Below are positions 1 to 9,284 of a DNA stretch of 64,000 nt, one piece after another (position 1 is the stretch's first letter; every line of letters begins with the position of its first letter). Origin of the DNA: Porites lobata (lineage: Eukaryota > Cnidaria > Anthozoa > Scleractinia > Poritidae); contig CALNXK010000103.1 in NCBI GenBank assembly GCA_942486035.1, positions 468,501 through 532,500 on the forward strand, given 5' to 3'. A program made the translations under genes and the position numbers. The notes beneath the pieces were generated by a model. The model saw only the letters and a program-made list of their open reading frames with translations. It did no database searches and was not told the origin of the DNA.

Positions 1-582
1 TTCCTGTTTTGCTTTAAGCTAGAGCCTCGTGGGTTTAGCTGTCACGCTTACATTGGTTCTCTTGTGCTTGAAATTATTAAGGTTAAAGGTTTGTTTATTA
101 CACTTTGTTTATTGGAAAAAGCGTTTGTAATTTTCATGGTTAGCAAGCTTGAACGTACCTACATCCAAGTTATGTAAGCTGTCAACATCTGGTGCAGATA
201 AGTTGGTAGACTGTAGTTGGTCGATTGGTGGTTGTAGGGTGTGCAGTTAGTAGTTGAGCTGTATTCATTAAGTGATGCTGTAGACAATAATAAGACATAT
301 GAGAGTTTCTCAGAATAGTCAGTTTCTCAGAATAACTACAAAAGACAGTTCCACAAAACCGAAAAGTATAAACATTGCGTGCTGGCATCCTGACTGAACG
401 TAACATTTTTTCAATATTCCCCTGAAGCACGTTTAGGAAGTGGTACTCAATTTATACTTTCCATTACTTTGCCACAGGGAGGATCTCTAGATTTTCAAAA
501 TGAAGACAAGTGATTTACTGAAGTAAAAACAAGTATAAATAATAGTAAAAAGTTGACGTTTCGGCCTCATCGTAACGCCGCC
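1..582. other. Left-edge non-coding stretch
   Basis: I see no supported gene here. The reading frames are short and do not resemble a known protein. The last 40 bases lead into the start codon at 583 and may be promoter or 5' UTR of the doubtful gene that follows. Confidence 0.4.
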
Positions 583-1219
583 ATGCCTAAGAAAAGAGGT
601 AACATACATATTATACATTATAATGTGTATTGTTGGGTATCTCTGTCATTGATTTGACTTGTATACTTCTGATAATTGCTCCTTTTATAATAATTAATTG
701 AGGGAGCCTATTTCTTACAAGGTAAGTGAGTTCCTTGAGCTTCCTCGCAATTAACGTTTTAATATTTAAGCACTTCCTGCTTTGTATCGTGGCAAAACAA
801 TAAACTTTAAAATGAAACTAGAACAAATTATGCGAAGTAATTTAAATACTTTTAAGAGTCTTTAAATTAACATATTAGGCAAGTCAAAAAGAAGCCATTC
901 AGCCAATGTTTCGGCAAATTTTAACTCAGGTTTAGTAGCCGTGGACAAAAAAGGGAGAGTGAAGAAAAGTCAAAAACAGAAAAAGAAAATCAAGACACAG
1001 GCAGATGAATTCAACTGCTCACACGATTTATTAAGTTGGCTGGATAGGGTTTTTCAGGGTCATGCGCATGAGCAGACCATTATCTGTAGGGAGTCAATTT
1101 GGAGGTCACTTGTTGGGCGTCATGCTACTGCCGTGTTGAACTCAATTGATCCAATTAAATTCGACTTTAGCACGGTAGTAGCGCGACGTTTGAAACCAAG
1201 TCGTGCTACTGCCGTGTAG
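583..1219 (+). CDS. Doubtful two-exon gene, basic lysine-rich protein (118 aa), tail inside a repeat
   Basis: Candidate exons are 583-598 and 879-1219. The ATG has a strong context (gccgccATG), the donor is G|gtaaca and the acceptor attag|GC, and the join keeps frame. The first ~55 residues are very basic (MPKKRGKSKR, then KKSQKQKKKIK), as in a nuclear or nucleolar protein. A more ordinary stretch with SHDLLSWLDRVFQG follows. I do not recognise the family. From about base 1117 the frame runs into a hairpin repeat, so the last ~34 residues are repeat-derived. Either the real exon was cut short by the insertion, or the true donor was missed and the gene continues elsewhere. It could also be a chance ORF or a gene remnant; no homology supports it. 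Confidence 0.3.
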
Positions 1220-1503
1220 CACGGCAAGCCTTGCCGTGCTACATACACGGCATTAGCTCGAGTTGGTTTCAAACGTCGTGCTACCGCCGTGCCGAACTCA
1301 ATTCATAAATTATAAATACATTAGAATATATTTAAAAGTTTACTAAACCGTTTCTTTATTTTTGTGTTTTGTTTTTGGCAACAGCGGTTCTTTTTGACTG
1401 AATTAAATTCGACATCTGAAACCAAGTCGTGCTAGTGTCGTGCTGCAGTCGAGCTACCGTCTAGCCAGCTTAGCACGGTAGTAGCACGACGTTCGAAACA
1501 GGC
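1117..1503. repeat. Hairpin MITE cluster (GTAGCACGACGTTTGAAAC family)
   Basis: Arms containing agcacggtagtagcgcgacg and gtttgaaaccaagtcgtgct (about 1153-1215) recur as reverse complement at about 1217-1300. A shorter related unit lies at 1400-1503. Near-identical direct copies (cgtcatgctactgccgtg at 1119 and cgtcgtgctaccgccgtg at 1274, each followed by a gaactcaatt motif) suggest one copy inserted into or recombined with another. No transposase is encoded. Confidence 0.7.
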
Positions 1504-2141
1504 CTTAGAATTCTTACAAGTTCATAACATGAGACTGTAATTTACTATCAGGTTAAGAAATCTTCTATTCATGGACTAAGTTCAGGCATTTTTATATACG
1601 TCAAAAGAGACAGAAAGGCTGGAGTAAAATAAAAGTAACTGATCTTACTATCTGATTATTTATACCTATAACGGAGTTTTGTAATACCTGAGAACGGGCA
1701 TTACATTAAAATTAAAAGGAAACAAAAATGTACGTAGAGAACAGGTTTTATCAATTATGTTTCAAAAGAGGACCGTAGGCGCCTGCGGTCCTCTTCGGAA
1801 GGAAACGCCGGGTATAATTGAAACGGATGAACTTCCATTTGCACGTCCTGAATCTTATTCCAGCCGTTTGTCGCTTTTCATTGACATCAAAAGATGAATT
1901 AAATAATGTGTTCAGCTCTTTACTGCTTGGCCTAATGTATGTAGTCCTTAAAGACTAGTTATATATGTAAATAAATTATTTGTGCACAGTAAATTCGTCT
2001 ACATGTTCTTGTTGTTGTTGACTTTTGCTATCCCGCCTACTCGTACTCTCAGGGTGAAACTTTGCGAAGCCTTTCAGTGGGTTCCTTCACATTTCTCTTC
2101 CCCACACCACTCTTCAGGTTCCGAGCTGCTTACTTGTATAC
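1504..2141. other. Non-coding stretch with a 30-bp palindrome
   Basis: This is AT-rich with no supported gene. The open frame at 1982-2260 lacks an ATG at its start, is partly inside the fold-back repeat that follows, and is not considered coding. The palindrome at 1766-1795 is listed separately. Confidence 0.4.
1766..1795. repeat. 30-bp near-perfect palindrome
   Basis: aagaggaccgtaggc is followed directly by gcctgcggtcctctt. The two 15-base arms are reverse complements with one mismatch and no loop. It could be a cruciform-forming site or the remnant of a small inverted-repeat element. Confidence 0.7.
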
Positions 2142-2830
2142 AGCTATTTCGAGAAAGGTTGTCGGATGAGGTGCACGCGACAAACCCGAAAGGTATTGTG
2201 GGTGGTTTTGAGTTCACTGTTCTTCAAAGAAATTTGAAAGAATGGCACGAGAGGCCGTAGTACGGTGGCCCAGAAGGGTCACACATGCAAATTAAAAATG
2301 TTGCTGCAAACTAAAAAGTTTACCTGCAAATTAAAAATGTTGCTGCAAATTAAAAATAGTACATGCAAACTAAAAATATTACAAACATGAACATGAATGG
2401 TCTGACTGCTGTAAGGCCAGGTCGCATGGCTCGGACCAGGTCCTTATCACTCATACTGCGCGCGCAGGACTTTTCATTTTTAATTTGCAGCACAATTTTT
2501 AGTTTGCATGTACTATATTTAATTTGCAGGTAATATTTTTAGTTTGCATGTACAATTTTTAATTTGCATGTACTATTTCTAATTTGCAGCAACATTTTTA
2601 ATTTGCAGGTAAAATTTTTAGTTTGCAGCAACATTTTAAATTTGCATGTGTGACCCTTCTGGGCCACCGTACTATAGACATATGTTTGCTAATGCTAAAG
2701 AAAAGCAGCAATATAAAGATTCGACAGCTACAGTGCTAGGAACAGCGTATTGATCATATCCCATATTGCCTCTCGCGATCTCGGGATTGTCGCGTGCACG
2801 TTTTTTCGGACAACTTTTCTTGAAATAGCT
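2142..2830. repeat. Large fold-back repeat (outer inverted arms)
   Basis: The left arm begins agctatttcgagaaaggttg (2142) and contains tgcacgcgacaa. The right arm ends at 2830 and is its imperfect reverse complement (cgcgtgcacg, acttttcttgaaatagct). The arms are about 50-55 bp and enclose a second inverted repeat at 2261-2671, giving a double fold-back of about 690 bp. No coding capacity was seen. Confidence 0.65.
2261..2671. mobile_element. MITE with TACGGTGGCCCAGAAGGGTC inverted ends
   Basis: The terminal inverted repeats read tacggtggcccagaagggtc (2261) and gacccttctgggccaccgta (ending 2671) and extend inward past acacatgcaaatt. Both ends carry TA at the extreme terminus, consistent with a TA target duplication as in Tc1/mariner-like MITEs. 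The body alternates short units (aatttgcag, agtttgcat) separated by A/T spacers, inverted between the two halves. No ORF. Confidence 0.75.
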
Positions 2831-3487
2831 ATAGACAATTGATTAAAAACACTGTAGTAGATCCAAGGATCCCCCCTTTTATAGGCCGGCCTAACTTTAT
2901 CACCAGTGGCAGATTCAGATCTAAGTAGGTGGAGTTCCCCACTCATCCAAAGAGGGGGACCCGGCCTAGAAAATAATTTATCTTAGCCCTGCGAGGTTCA
3001 GGTTGGCTAGCATGTCCCTGGCGTTCAGATTGTGGGGACAGTGCAAAGAGATGCGACAAAGGAAAACAGCAATTGGGCGGGGTAGGCCCGGGTCCTACAC
3101 TCTGACTTCGCGTGGCACTCCACTATGTGAACGCCTGGAATAGACTATCCCTATAAATGAGGTGGGGGCGCAGGCGGGGTCCTCCCCTTGAGCCACCACT
3201 GATCCCTCAAACCAAGGGAGAATGAGCTAGGTCAGATTATTGTTGCTCAATTCTTGCTTATGCTTGCTTATTCTTGCTATTTCAGATTATTCTTGCCCAA
3301 AAACAAAACAGAAAAAGTTATTTATTCGTTCTTTTACAAGCTTTTTACCCCATTCCCCCTATCGCCCTTAACCTCTAGATCACGTGACTAGCTGCAAATA
3401 ACGCCTTGCGTTTTACACCGTGGAAGCCATATTGGAATTATTTGTACATGGGTTAATTTGCTTATTACACCTCGCTTGGTCGGTAAA
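2831..3487. other. Non-coding stretch upstream of the TMEM35-like gene
   Basis: No gene is supported. It includes a low-complexity segment (ttcttgcttatgcttgctta, about 3250-3285). The last ~100 bp before 3488 probably hold the promoter and 5' UTR of the TMEM35-like gene, but no core promoter motif is clear. Confidence 0.4.
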
Positions 3488-5327
3488 ATGGTTAATAAAG
3501 CCATCAAAAGCTCAATCTCAGGATTGCTGGTTTTTGCCTTCTGTACAGCAGGCTTCGTGAAAATTACTGACAAAATGGCTCCAGAAGTTCACAAGCAAAT
3601 GGTAAGATCTGTGGTTCTTTAAGTCTAAATTTAGTCTGTAACTTTTCTAGTAGAGCTAGTAATCGTACGTAGCATCTGATTTTGTCTTCTCGCGCCCGAA
3701 GAGTTTGCTGTTGTAATAACAGCAATCTGTACGTAGGTGATGAGTTAATTAATCTCACGCACAATCTAAGACGAGGCCTTGCAGTTGTCAGCGGTGGACT
3801 GTCAGTAACAAACTGGTGTACTGTTAATGATGTAATAGATGCCCGGAATGTTTATTTAACTGTAGGGTTCCAAGACGAGCGTTAAATAGATAGGGGGCGT
3901 TTAAAAGGATTTGCATCTATGAGACACTCCGTTTTTTTTCCAAACCCCCCTCCCCCTGTGGATGAGTGGATTCCTTCCATCTCACTTTTAGTGTCAGACC
4001 CCTTTAAAAAAAGCTTGCCTACCGGCCTCATTTTTTGTTGTTTCCTTTGGAAATAGATTCCTACTTACTAGTTATTTACTGAGGATGCTCATCCTAGAGA
4101 AGGTAGGGGGTCGGAATAAAAATGTAACATCCCTATTCTCACAACTGTGTAAAACAAACTCAACAAAACTAATATGCTTTTGGTGAAAATATCAATGGAG
4201 TTAAAAAAAACAAAATATCCAATCCATCCATTGATACATCTAGGCCATCTAGAGATCCAGATTTCAACCTCGATGTCAGAATTCTCATTCAGGGTCATTG
4301 TGGGCGCTTTCCATTTAGGAAAAAAACCCGGAAATTTCGGTGGGAGCAAAAGTGGAATTTCGGATCGGTAAAAAGTTGTTCCATTTGGTCGTAAACCCCA
4401 GTACGTCGCGGTGCCCGACCGTGGACCTGGAACTGGTACAAACTACGAGAAACGTAAATGGAACACGACATTCCGTTCGGAAATTCCAACCGGGAAAACG
4501 GGCCCACCTTTTTAGCTTTTCCACTTTTTCTGGGAATTTTCCAGTGGGACGAGCTGACGAAACGTGTTGCATTTACCGCTGAACCAGAAATTCCGGAAAT
4601 TTTGACTAATTGGAAAGCGCCCTGTGTTGTCATCGTTATCCTATCCTTTGCTTGCACTAGAAATGGCTTCCTGTTCACAGATTTTTTTGCAAGTAGAACA
4701 AAATTTTTTTTCAAAGTGCGAACAAGGCCTAAATTAACTGATTTTGCTCCTTTTTTGCTATTTCCTAGTATTTTGAATTAATTGTCATGCGGGGGGTGGG
4801 GGGCATCTCTTAGAGAGGGGGCATTTGTTAAGGAGAGGAATCTAATTCACACTGAAAAAATTTAAAGGGAGGTGTCTATTAGACAAGAGGCATTTATTTG
4901 AGAGAGTGCATCTATTAGATCATTTACAGTACATCAACAAGCCTTCTCTTTTTAAAGTTTTGCAGTTGTTTATCACAATATTTGTGTTTTGTTCTCAACC
5001 CACCAGAAAAGAGATTTTGTTGACTTGGCAAAAGTTCATCCCATGAAGGTGTTGTTTGGTCGAAATGTGAATCCAGAACTTCATCGCATCATGATTGGAT
5101 ATGTTGAAGTTTTATGTGGTCTTTTGCTGTATGCAGGGCCAAGGTCCCTGAAATTAGCAAGCACAGTGATACTGTTAATTGTCATGGCTGTAATGATGCA
5201 AGGTCTATATTGGCTTGGAAAGCCTGCCATCATGTTTACACCAGCATCACTTTGCACCATACTGCTTCTCTGCAATTTTTTTAACTTGCTGAGCGAGCCA
5301 TCAGTGAAGGAAAATAGGAAAGAGTGA
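3488..5327 (+). CDS. TMEM35 / NACHO-like four-pass membrane protein (DoxX-like), 144 aa
   Basis: Coding exons are 3488-3601 and 5007-5327, joined in phase 0 (ATG|gtaaga ... caccag|AAA). The predicted protein has four hydrophobic segments: about residues 7-24, 66-82, 88-108 and 117-134. Conserved marks of the TMEM35 family are a first helix ending in GFVKIT (human TMEM35A has a comparable G-x-I-K-L-T), a basic link, and GYVEVLCG at 69-76 against GALEVACG in human. Vertebrate TMEM35A (NACHO) is an ER chaperone for nicotinic receptor assembly; TMEM35B is less well known. Which paralogue this corresponds to cannot be decided here, so no symbol is given. The 1.4-kb intron contains a nested transposon pair. 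The length of 144 aa is close to the family's 154-167 aa. Confidence 0.8.
3818..4932. mobile_element. Non-autonomous DNA element, copy 1, interrupted
   Basis: The ends gtactgttaatga (3818) and tcatttacagtac (ending 4932) are inverted, and the terminal bodies share gcatctattaga / taatagatgc motifs. It is the same family as the copy at 57721-58222: both contain aacaaactaatatgctttgg-like and cgatgtcagaat segments. A second element (4302-4622) is inserted in it. It lies in the TMEM35-like intron. Confidence 0.75.
4302..4622. mobile_element. MITE nested in the 3818-4932 element
   Basis: The inverted ends are gggcgctttcca (4302) and tggaaagcgccc (ending 4622), with inner arms sharing ccggaaattt. 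The uninterrupted copy at 57721-58222 reads straight across the insertion point, which confirms the boundaries to within a few bases. It resembles the palindromic unit at 8816-9077 (gggcgcgatcc ends, ccggaaatttcggt inside). No ORF of interest; the overlapping open frames here are repeat artefacts. Confidence 0.8.
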
Positions 5328-6558
5328 TCTTAAACAATGGCATCCTTCCTGCTCTCTGCCACCACCAGCAAAGATGTGAAAACATGCATTCAAGTCACGT
5401 GAATCAAGCAATATTGCATCATGATTGAGTGACTTCTGTTTCATTAATTTGTCTTAGAATTTGGCCTGCTTATTTGCTCATCTGTGAATAATGTCAAATA
5501 ATCCTACAAATCTATGTCTAAAGAATTTCAACCTTCTTTTCAGTAGTACTGTGATAGGGTCAGTTAACTTAAAATCAGTGAGATTCAGTTTGGTAATATA
5601 AGCACTTTAACCCTTTTAAGACAGTCAGCTAGTAGTGGGAAAAACTGCATTTTCACTTTTTGGGAATGGCTTGAAATAATTTCTGCAACAATAGGGACAT
5701 CTTTTTAGACTAATCAGCTGTTATTAAGTAGGGTTTTTTGTTTTTTGTGCATGTGCATAAGCCAAAATTTGGACTTTTTTACATGAATCTATTTCGATTT
5801 TTCTCTCTTGCTCTCTTTTGTCTCTTTTCCTTTTTTTTATTCAGTTTCTTGCTCACTTGTCATCTTTTTTTTTTTGCATGGAATTGTGACTGGCTAATTT
5901 TTAAGGAAAGGGACAAATTTAATCAACAAAGAGTAGTATGTAAATAATGAGATTGGCAATGGATTATTTCTGGATACTCTTTGAGAAGCACTTGATCCGG
6001 GCGACTTTGCCATGGTAAATTCCTCCACCCTGCATCTCCACCCATTTTTAAATTCCCCTGGCAGGTTGGCCCTGGGTCCCACCCCTGGGGCAAGCAAATG
6101 ACACGTGCATAAAACTAAAACAACATTAGACCCAGAAGACTGGCGGTGTTATATTTTTCTCCGGCATAGCGTATACATGTGGTCCTCCTCTCCTTGTAGA
6201 TTAAAATCCGAATTTACTTAAAGGAGCTGAAACGTTAAAAAATGTGTTGCAATCCATGGTTCTTTTTAATTTCCGGAGGAGAAAAAAGTAAAAGAATGTC
6301 AAAGGCATTACCTTTGCGTTAACCAGGTTTCTCGGGGGGGCTTTTCATTACACAAACTGCCCGGGTGGAAATGTTGTACATACTGTAAACATAAAACTAC
6401 AAGAAAAATAGACGTAGTGGAAGAAAGACGCGCTACAAAGTATAGACTGAGTGATTCTACTAAACGCATGAAACGATATGTAACAATTAGTGCCAAATAG
6501 CAACGAGTAAACAAAACAGACAAAAGAAAACAATGAAATTAGAATGTAATACTGGGTA
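5328..6558. other. Non-coding stretch after the TMEM35-like gene
   Basis: It probably contains the 3' UTR; no AATAAA was found close to the stop. A T-rich segment lies at 5820-5880. A Met-initiated frame at 5738-5947 is low-complexity hydrophobic and not considered real. Confidence 0.4.
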
Positions 6559-6827
6559 TAGCCTGTGTAGCAAGCGTTTCCGTTTGGTTTCGGGGCAAAG
6601 AAATACCAAGGAAGGGGACTTTCGGTTTTGACCGCGCGAGAAATGAAACGAGAACCAAAAAGTGAAAGAGGGGGGAGGGGGAGGGGAAGGAAGGAAACGC
6701 TCGTTTCCTTCCTTTCTTCCCCACCCCCTCCCCGGTCTTTTACTTGCGCCACTTTTCTCGCGGTCTTTGACTCTCGTTCCTCGTTCTTTTCTCCTAAACC
6801 GTACAGAAACGCTTGCTACGCAGGCTG
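6559..6827. mobile_element. TAGCCTG-family MITE with 9-bp target duplication (copy 1)
   Basis: The ends are tagcctgtgtagcaagcg and cgcttgctacgcaggct. The nine bases tactgggta occur directly on both sides (6550-6558 and 6828-6836). The inner arms are purine-rich on the left and pyrimidine-rich on the right, so the many overlapping open frames are artefacts of the inverted repeat. Confidence 0.8.
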
Positions 6828-6992
6828 TACTGGGTATTAGTCTACTATCTATTTCACGGTTAAAGAAAATCAATATATCCAAATCCTCTGATCAGACTAA
6901 AAAGAGCGGAAAAAATGCATCGCCTCGAAACACAGCCCACATTTAGAAAGCTTTCCAAACGGAATGGCACCACAAACCATTTGAGATAAATG

Positions 6993-7111
6993 TAGCCTGC
7001 GTAGCAGGCGTCGAAAGGGGTAGGGGATAGAGAAAAGGGGAAAAAGGGAGGGGGGTAGTGCTTTTCTCCCTCCCCCTCCCCCTCCCCTTTTTGCGCCTGC
7101 CACGCAGGCTA
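6993..7111. mobile_element. TAGCCTG-family MITE with 9-bp target duplication (copy 2)
   Basis: The ends are tagcctgcgtagcaggcg and cgcctgccacgcaggcta, flanked by the direct repeat agataaatg (6984-6992 and 7112-7120). It is 119 bp of strongly folding purine/pyrimidine arms. Confidence 0.85.
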
Positions 7112-7162
7112 AGATAAATGACATTTGAGTTTTCCAACAGAAATTTCCGATTCTCCCATGTA

Positions 7163-7778
7163 ATGTATCGGTCAAATCAAAGCTTCAACATGCCCCCCCG
7201 GGGCAACGCCCCGGGCATTTGACTTTTTTGAAAATTATTGTTCAAATTCCCCACTACCTGGGCCAAAATGCCGTTCAAATGCCCCACACTAGAGTCCATT
7301 CAGGTGATCAAATGCCCCCACCCGGGGACATTTCACAGGCACAAAAATGACAGAAAGACGGTGGAAACGCCTTCAGTTGTGGAACAAAATCTTTTTAAAT
7401 ATAACAAAAACTGAGAAACACAACTAGCGTATTTATTACGAACAAAAGTCTCGTGCAAAGTGGCGGAAATCGCTGCTACAAGGTAACTGAATGCTCAGCT
7501 TTTTTTCGTCATGCAACATACAAAGCGTTCTGTCAAAAAAAGATCCCACCTATTGAGATCACCGCGTCCCCCATGATAGCTCGCCACGCCAAAGATTTTA
7601 CATGAAATCGAGGGTGCAGTTCAAATCCCCCACCCCTAAAGCATGCGGATCAAATTCCCCACCCCCTGGAAGACTCTGATAATCAAATTCCCTCCTCCCC
7701 GGGACGGCAAAGGTGTCAAATGCGCGGGGTATGCCCGGGGGGGGGGAGCATATTGAAGTTTCGATTTGACCGATACAT
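7163..7778. mobile_element. Inverted-repeat element with ATGTATCGGTCAAATC ends
   Basis: The left end atgtatcggtcaaatc with gcttcaacatgcccccccgg matches, as reverse complement, the right end (cccggggggggggagcata, ttgaagtttcgatttgaccg). The interior repeats caaatgcccc / tcaaattccccacc motifs in both orientations. About 616 bp, without a transposase ORF. Confidence 0.75.
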
Positions 7779-8815
7779 AAAATGTAAAACGTACCAATGA
7801 CCCGTTTCGAAGATGTCACGCCAAGTGGCAAATTTCTTATTTTTCATTTACTCAAAAAACCAAAACAATAGATCGATTTTTCTTGCCGAATTTAGTTAAA
7901 CTGCGAAGTTTCGTAGGGATTAGTCGCACACTTTCGGCAAACTACAAGGAAATGTATGGCGTGAGGGCAAGACTGCTCCACTTCCTTGTAAAAATACGTC
8001 AAGTTGCAGCCCCATGCTCTATTAGTTTACGACAAATCCTAATGAAAGTTCACAGTTTTTCTAAATTCGACATGTCAAATCGAAATCATGATAAAGCGGT
8101 GTTTTTTGGTCTTTATGAAAAATACGAACAATTGATGGTTTTCACGGTGACGTCATCAGATTGCAAAGTCAAAAAAGCGAGGTTTTACGAATTCTTATTT
8201 ACACTAGGTTGAAGATTAGTAGGAAATACATCTTTGTACAAGTTTCCAGCCCCGAAGCATGTTTCATTTCGAAAATACAGCAGTTTGAAGTTCCGAGTTT
8301 TCACAGTGCGTGACACCAAAAGAGGAATGCTATCTCCTTGAAAAAAAGTCTCTCCGCTTGATTTTCGGCAGTTTAACCATTTCAAGTATTAGAAGATATG
8401 TTTATGCGCAAGTATGCTAGTTCTCGAGTGAAAAGGAAGAGCTTTTAGAGAAAAAGTGAACTCCAGATGTTTTTGTTGATTTCCGGCGGCCATATTGGTG
8501 GACAGTTTCTGTCCACCAGTATGGCGTCTCCATACAAAGCTCTACAAAGGTGCGTGAAATATTTCGGTAACTAACTCAGAAACTGTGGGCCACAAAGACC
8601 TGAGATTTGGACAAATTGTTTATATATTAGTCTTTTATAACATTTCATTTTCTTGGCTTCTTCCACTGGACGGTTTCAGATGTATTTTTTTGTGCCGTGT
8701 TTATTGCGTGACAGTGAAAACGAAGAATTTCAAATATTGCGTGACATCGGATATGTAAATCACCTTCTCTTCTCGCGTGCTCTTTCTCTTTCGCGCCAAA
8801 ACACTCGCTCTGGGT
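7779..8815. other. Repeat-like non-coding stretch
   Basis: No gene is supported. It contains a short inverted repeat around 8487-8525 (ccatattggtggacagtttc / ctgtccaccagtatgg). The texture is that of old transposon remnants. The open frames at 7883-8212 and 8653-9054 show no recognisable domain. Confidence 0.4.
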
Positions 8816-9077
8816 CGAGGCCGCCAAAAGTTCCGGAAATTTCAGTCCAAAACGCAACGGATCGGTTCGGTCCAACCGGAAAAGTTTCGAAAAAACGGGT
8901 TTTGAGGTGGACCACGGGCGCGATCCATTCAACAAAAATTCCGACCGGTCCGACCGGGAAAAGTGGTCCACCTCAAAAGGTGGACCAATTTTTTCGAAAC
9001 TTTTCCGGTTGGACCGAGCCGATCCATTGCGTTTTGGACCGAAATTTCCGGTAATTTTGGTTGACTGGATCGCGCCC
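8816..9077. mobile_element. Palindromic MITE unit (GGGCGCGATCCATTCAAC)
   Basis: The left arm (about 8823-8916; ccggaaatttcagtccaaaa, caacggatcggttcggtcca) is the imperfect reverse complement of the right arm (about 8955-9057). A second pair of inverted ends is nested in it: gggcgcgatccattcaac at 8918 and gttgactggatcgcgccc ending 9077. It is related to the unit at 4302-4622. Confidence 0.7.
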
Positions 9078-9284
9078 TTTAAAAGTTCTTCTTTTGATAC
9101 AAGAAATCACCCCTAGCTAATCTCTTCAACAGTAGATACGGTTTCCTTTCATGACTGCAATGGGTTTGGAGAAAAAGCTGTGTAATTCTTGAGTGAGGTA
9201 GGTATACTCAACAGATTTTAAAAAACAACAAGGGATTATTTCCGGTCCCTGTCAGGTAACGCCCCCATCTTGAAGCGAACGAAA

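Noticed and set aside
2278..2650. Regularly spaced ~20-base units resembling a CRISPR array
   Set aside because: The units are short, variable and inverted about the centre of an element with terminal inverted repeats in a eukaryotic genome; it is a MITE body.
4295..4781. Open frames up to 139 codons on both strands
   Set aside because: They lie in the nested MITE; the sense and antisense frames reflect the inverted arms and no protein family is recognisable.
5738..5947. 69-codon hydrophobic frame after the TMEM35-like gene
   Set aside because: T-rich low-complexity DNA giving Phe/Leu runs; no splice or homology support.
6308..7175. Many overlapping open frames of 60-134 codons on both strands
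   Set aside because: They fall inside two purine/pyrimidine-rich inverted-repeat MITEs; the frames are low-complexity (poly-Gly, Pro, Ser, Phe) and mirror each other between strands.
8645..9116. 133-codon + strand and 108-codon - strand frames
   Set aside because: Palindromic repeat sequence read in both directions; no domain.
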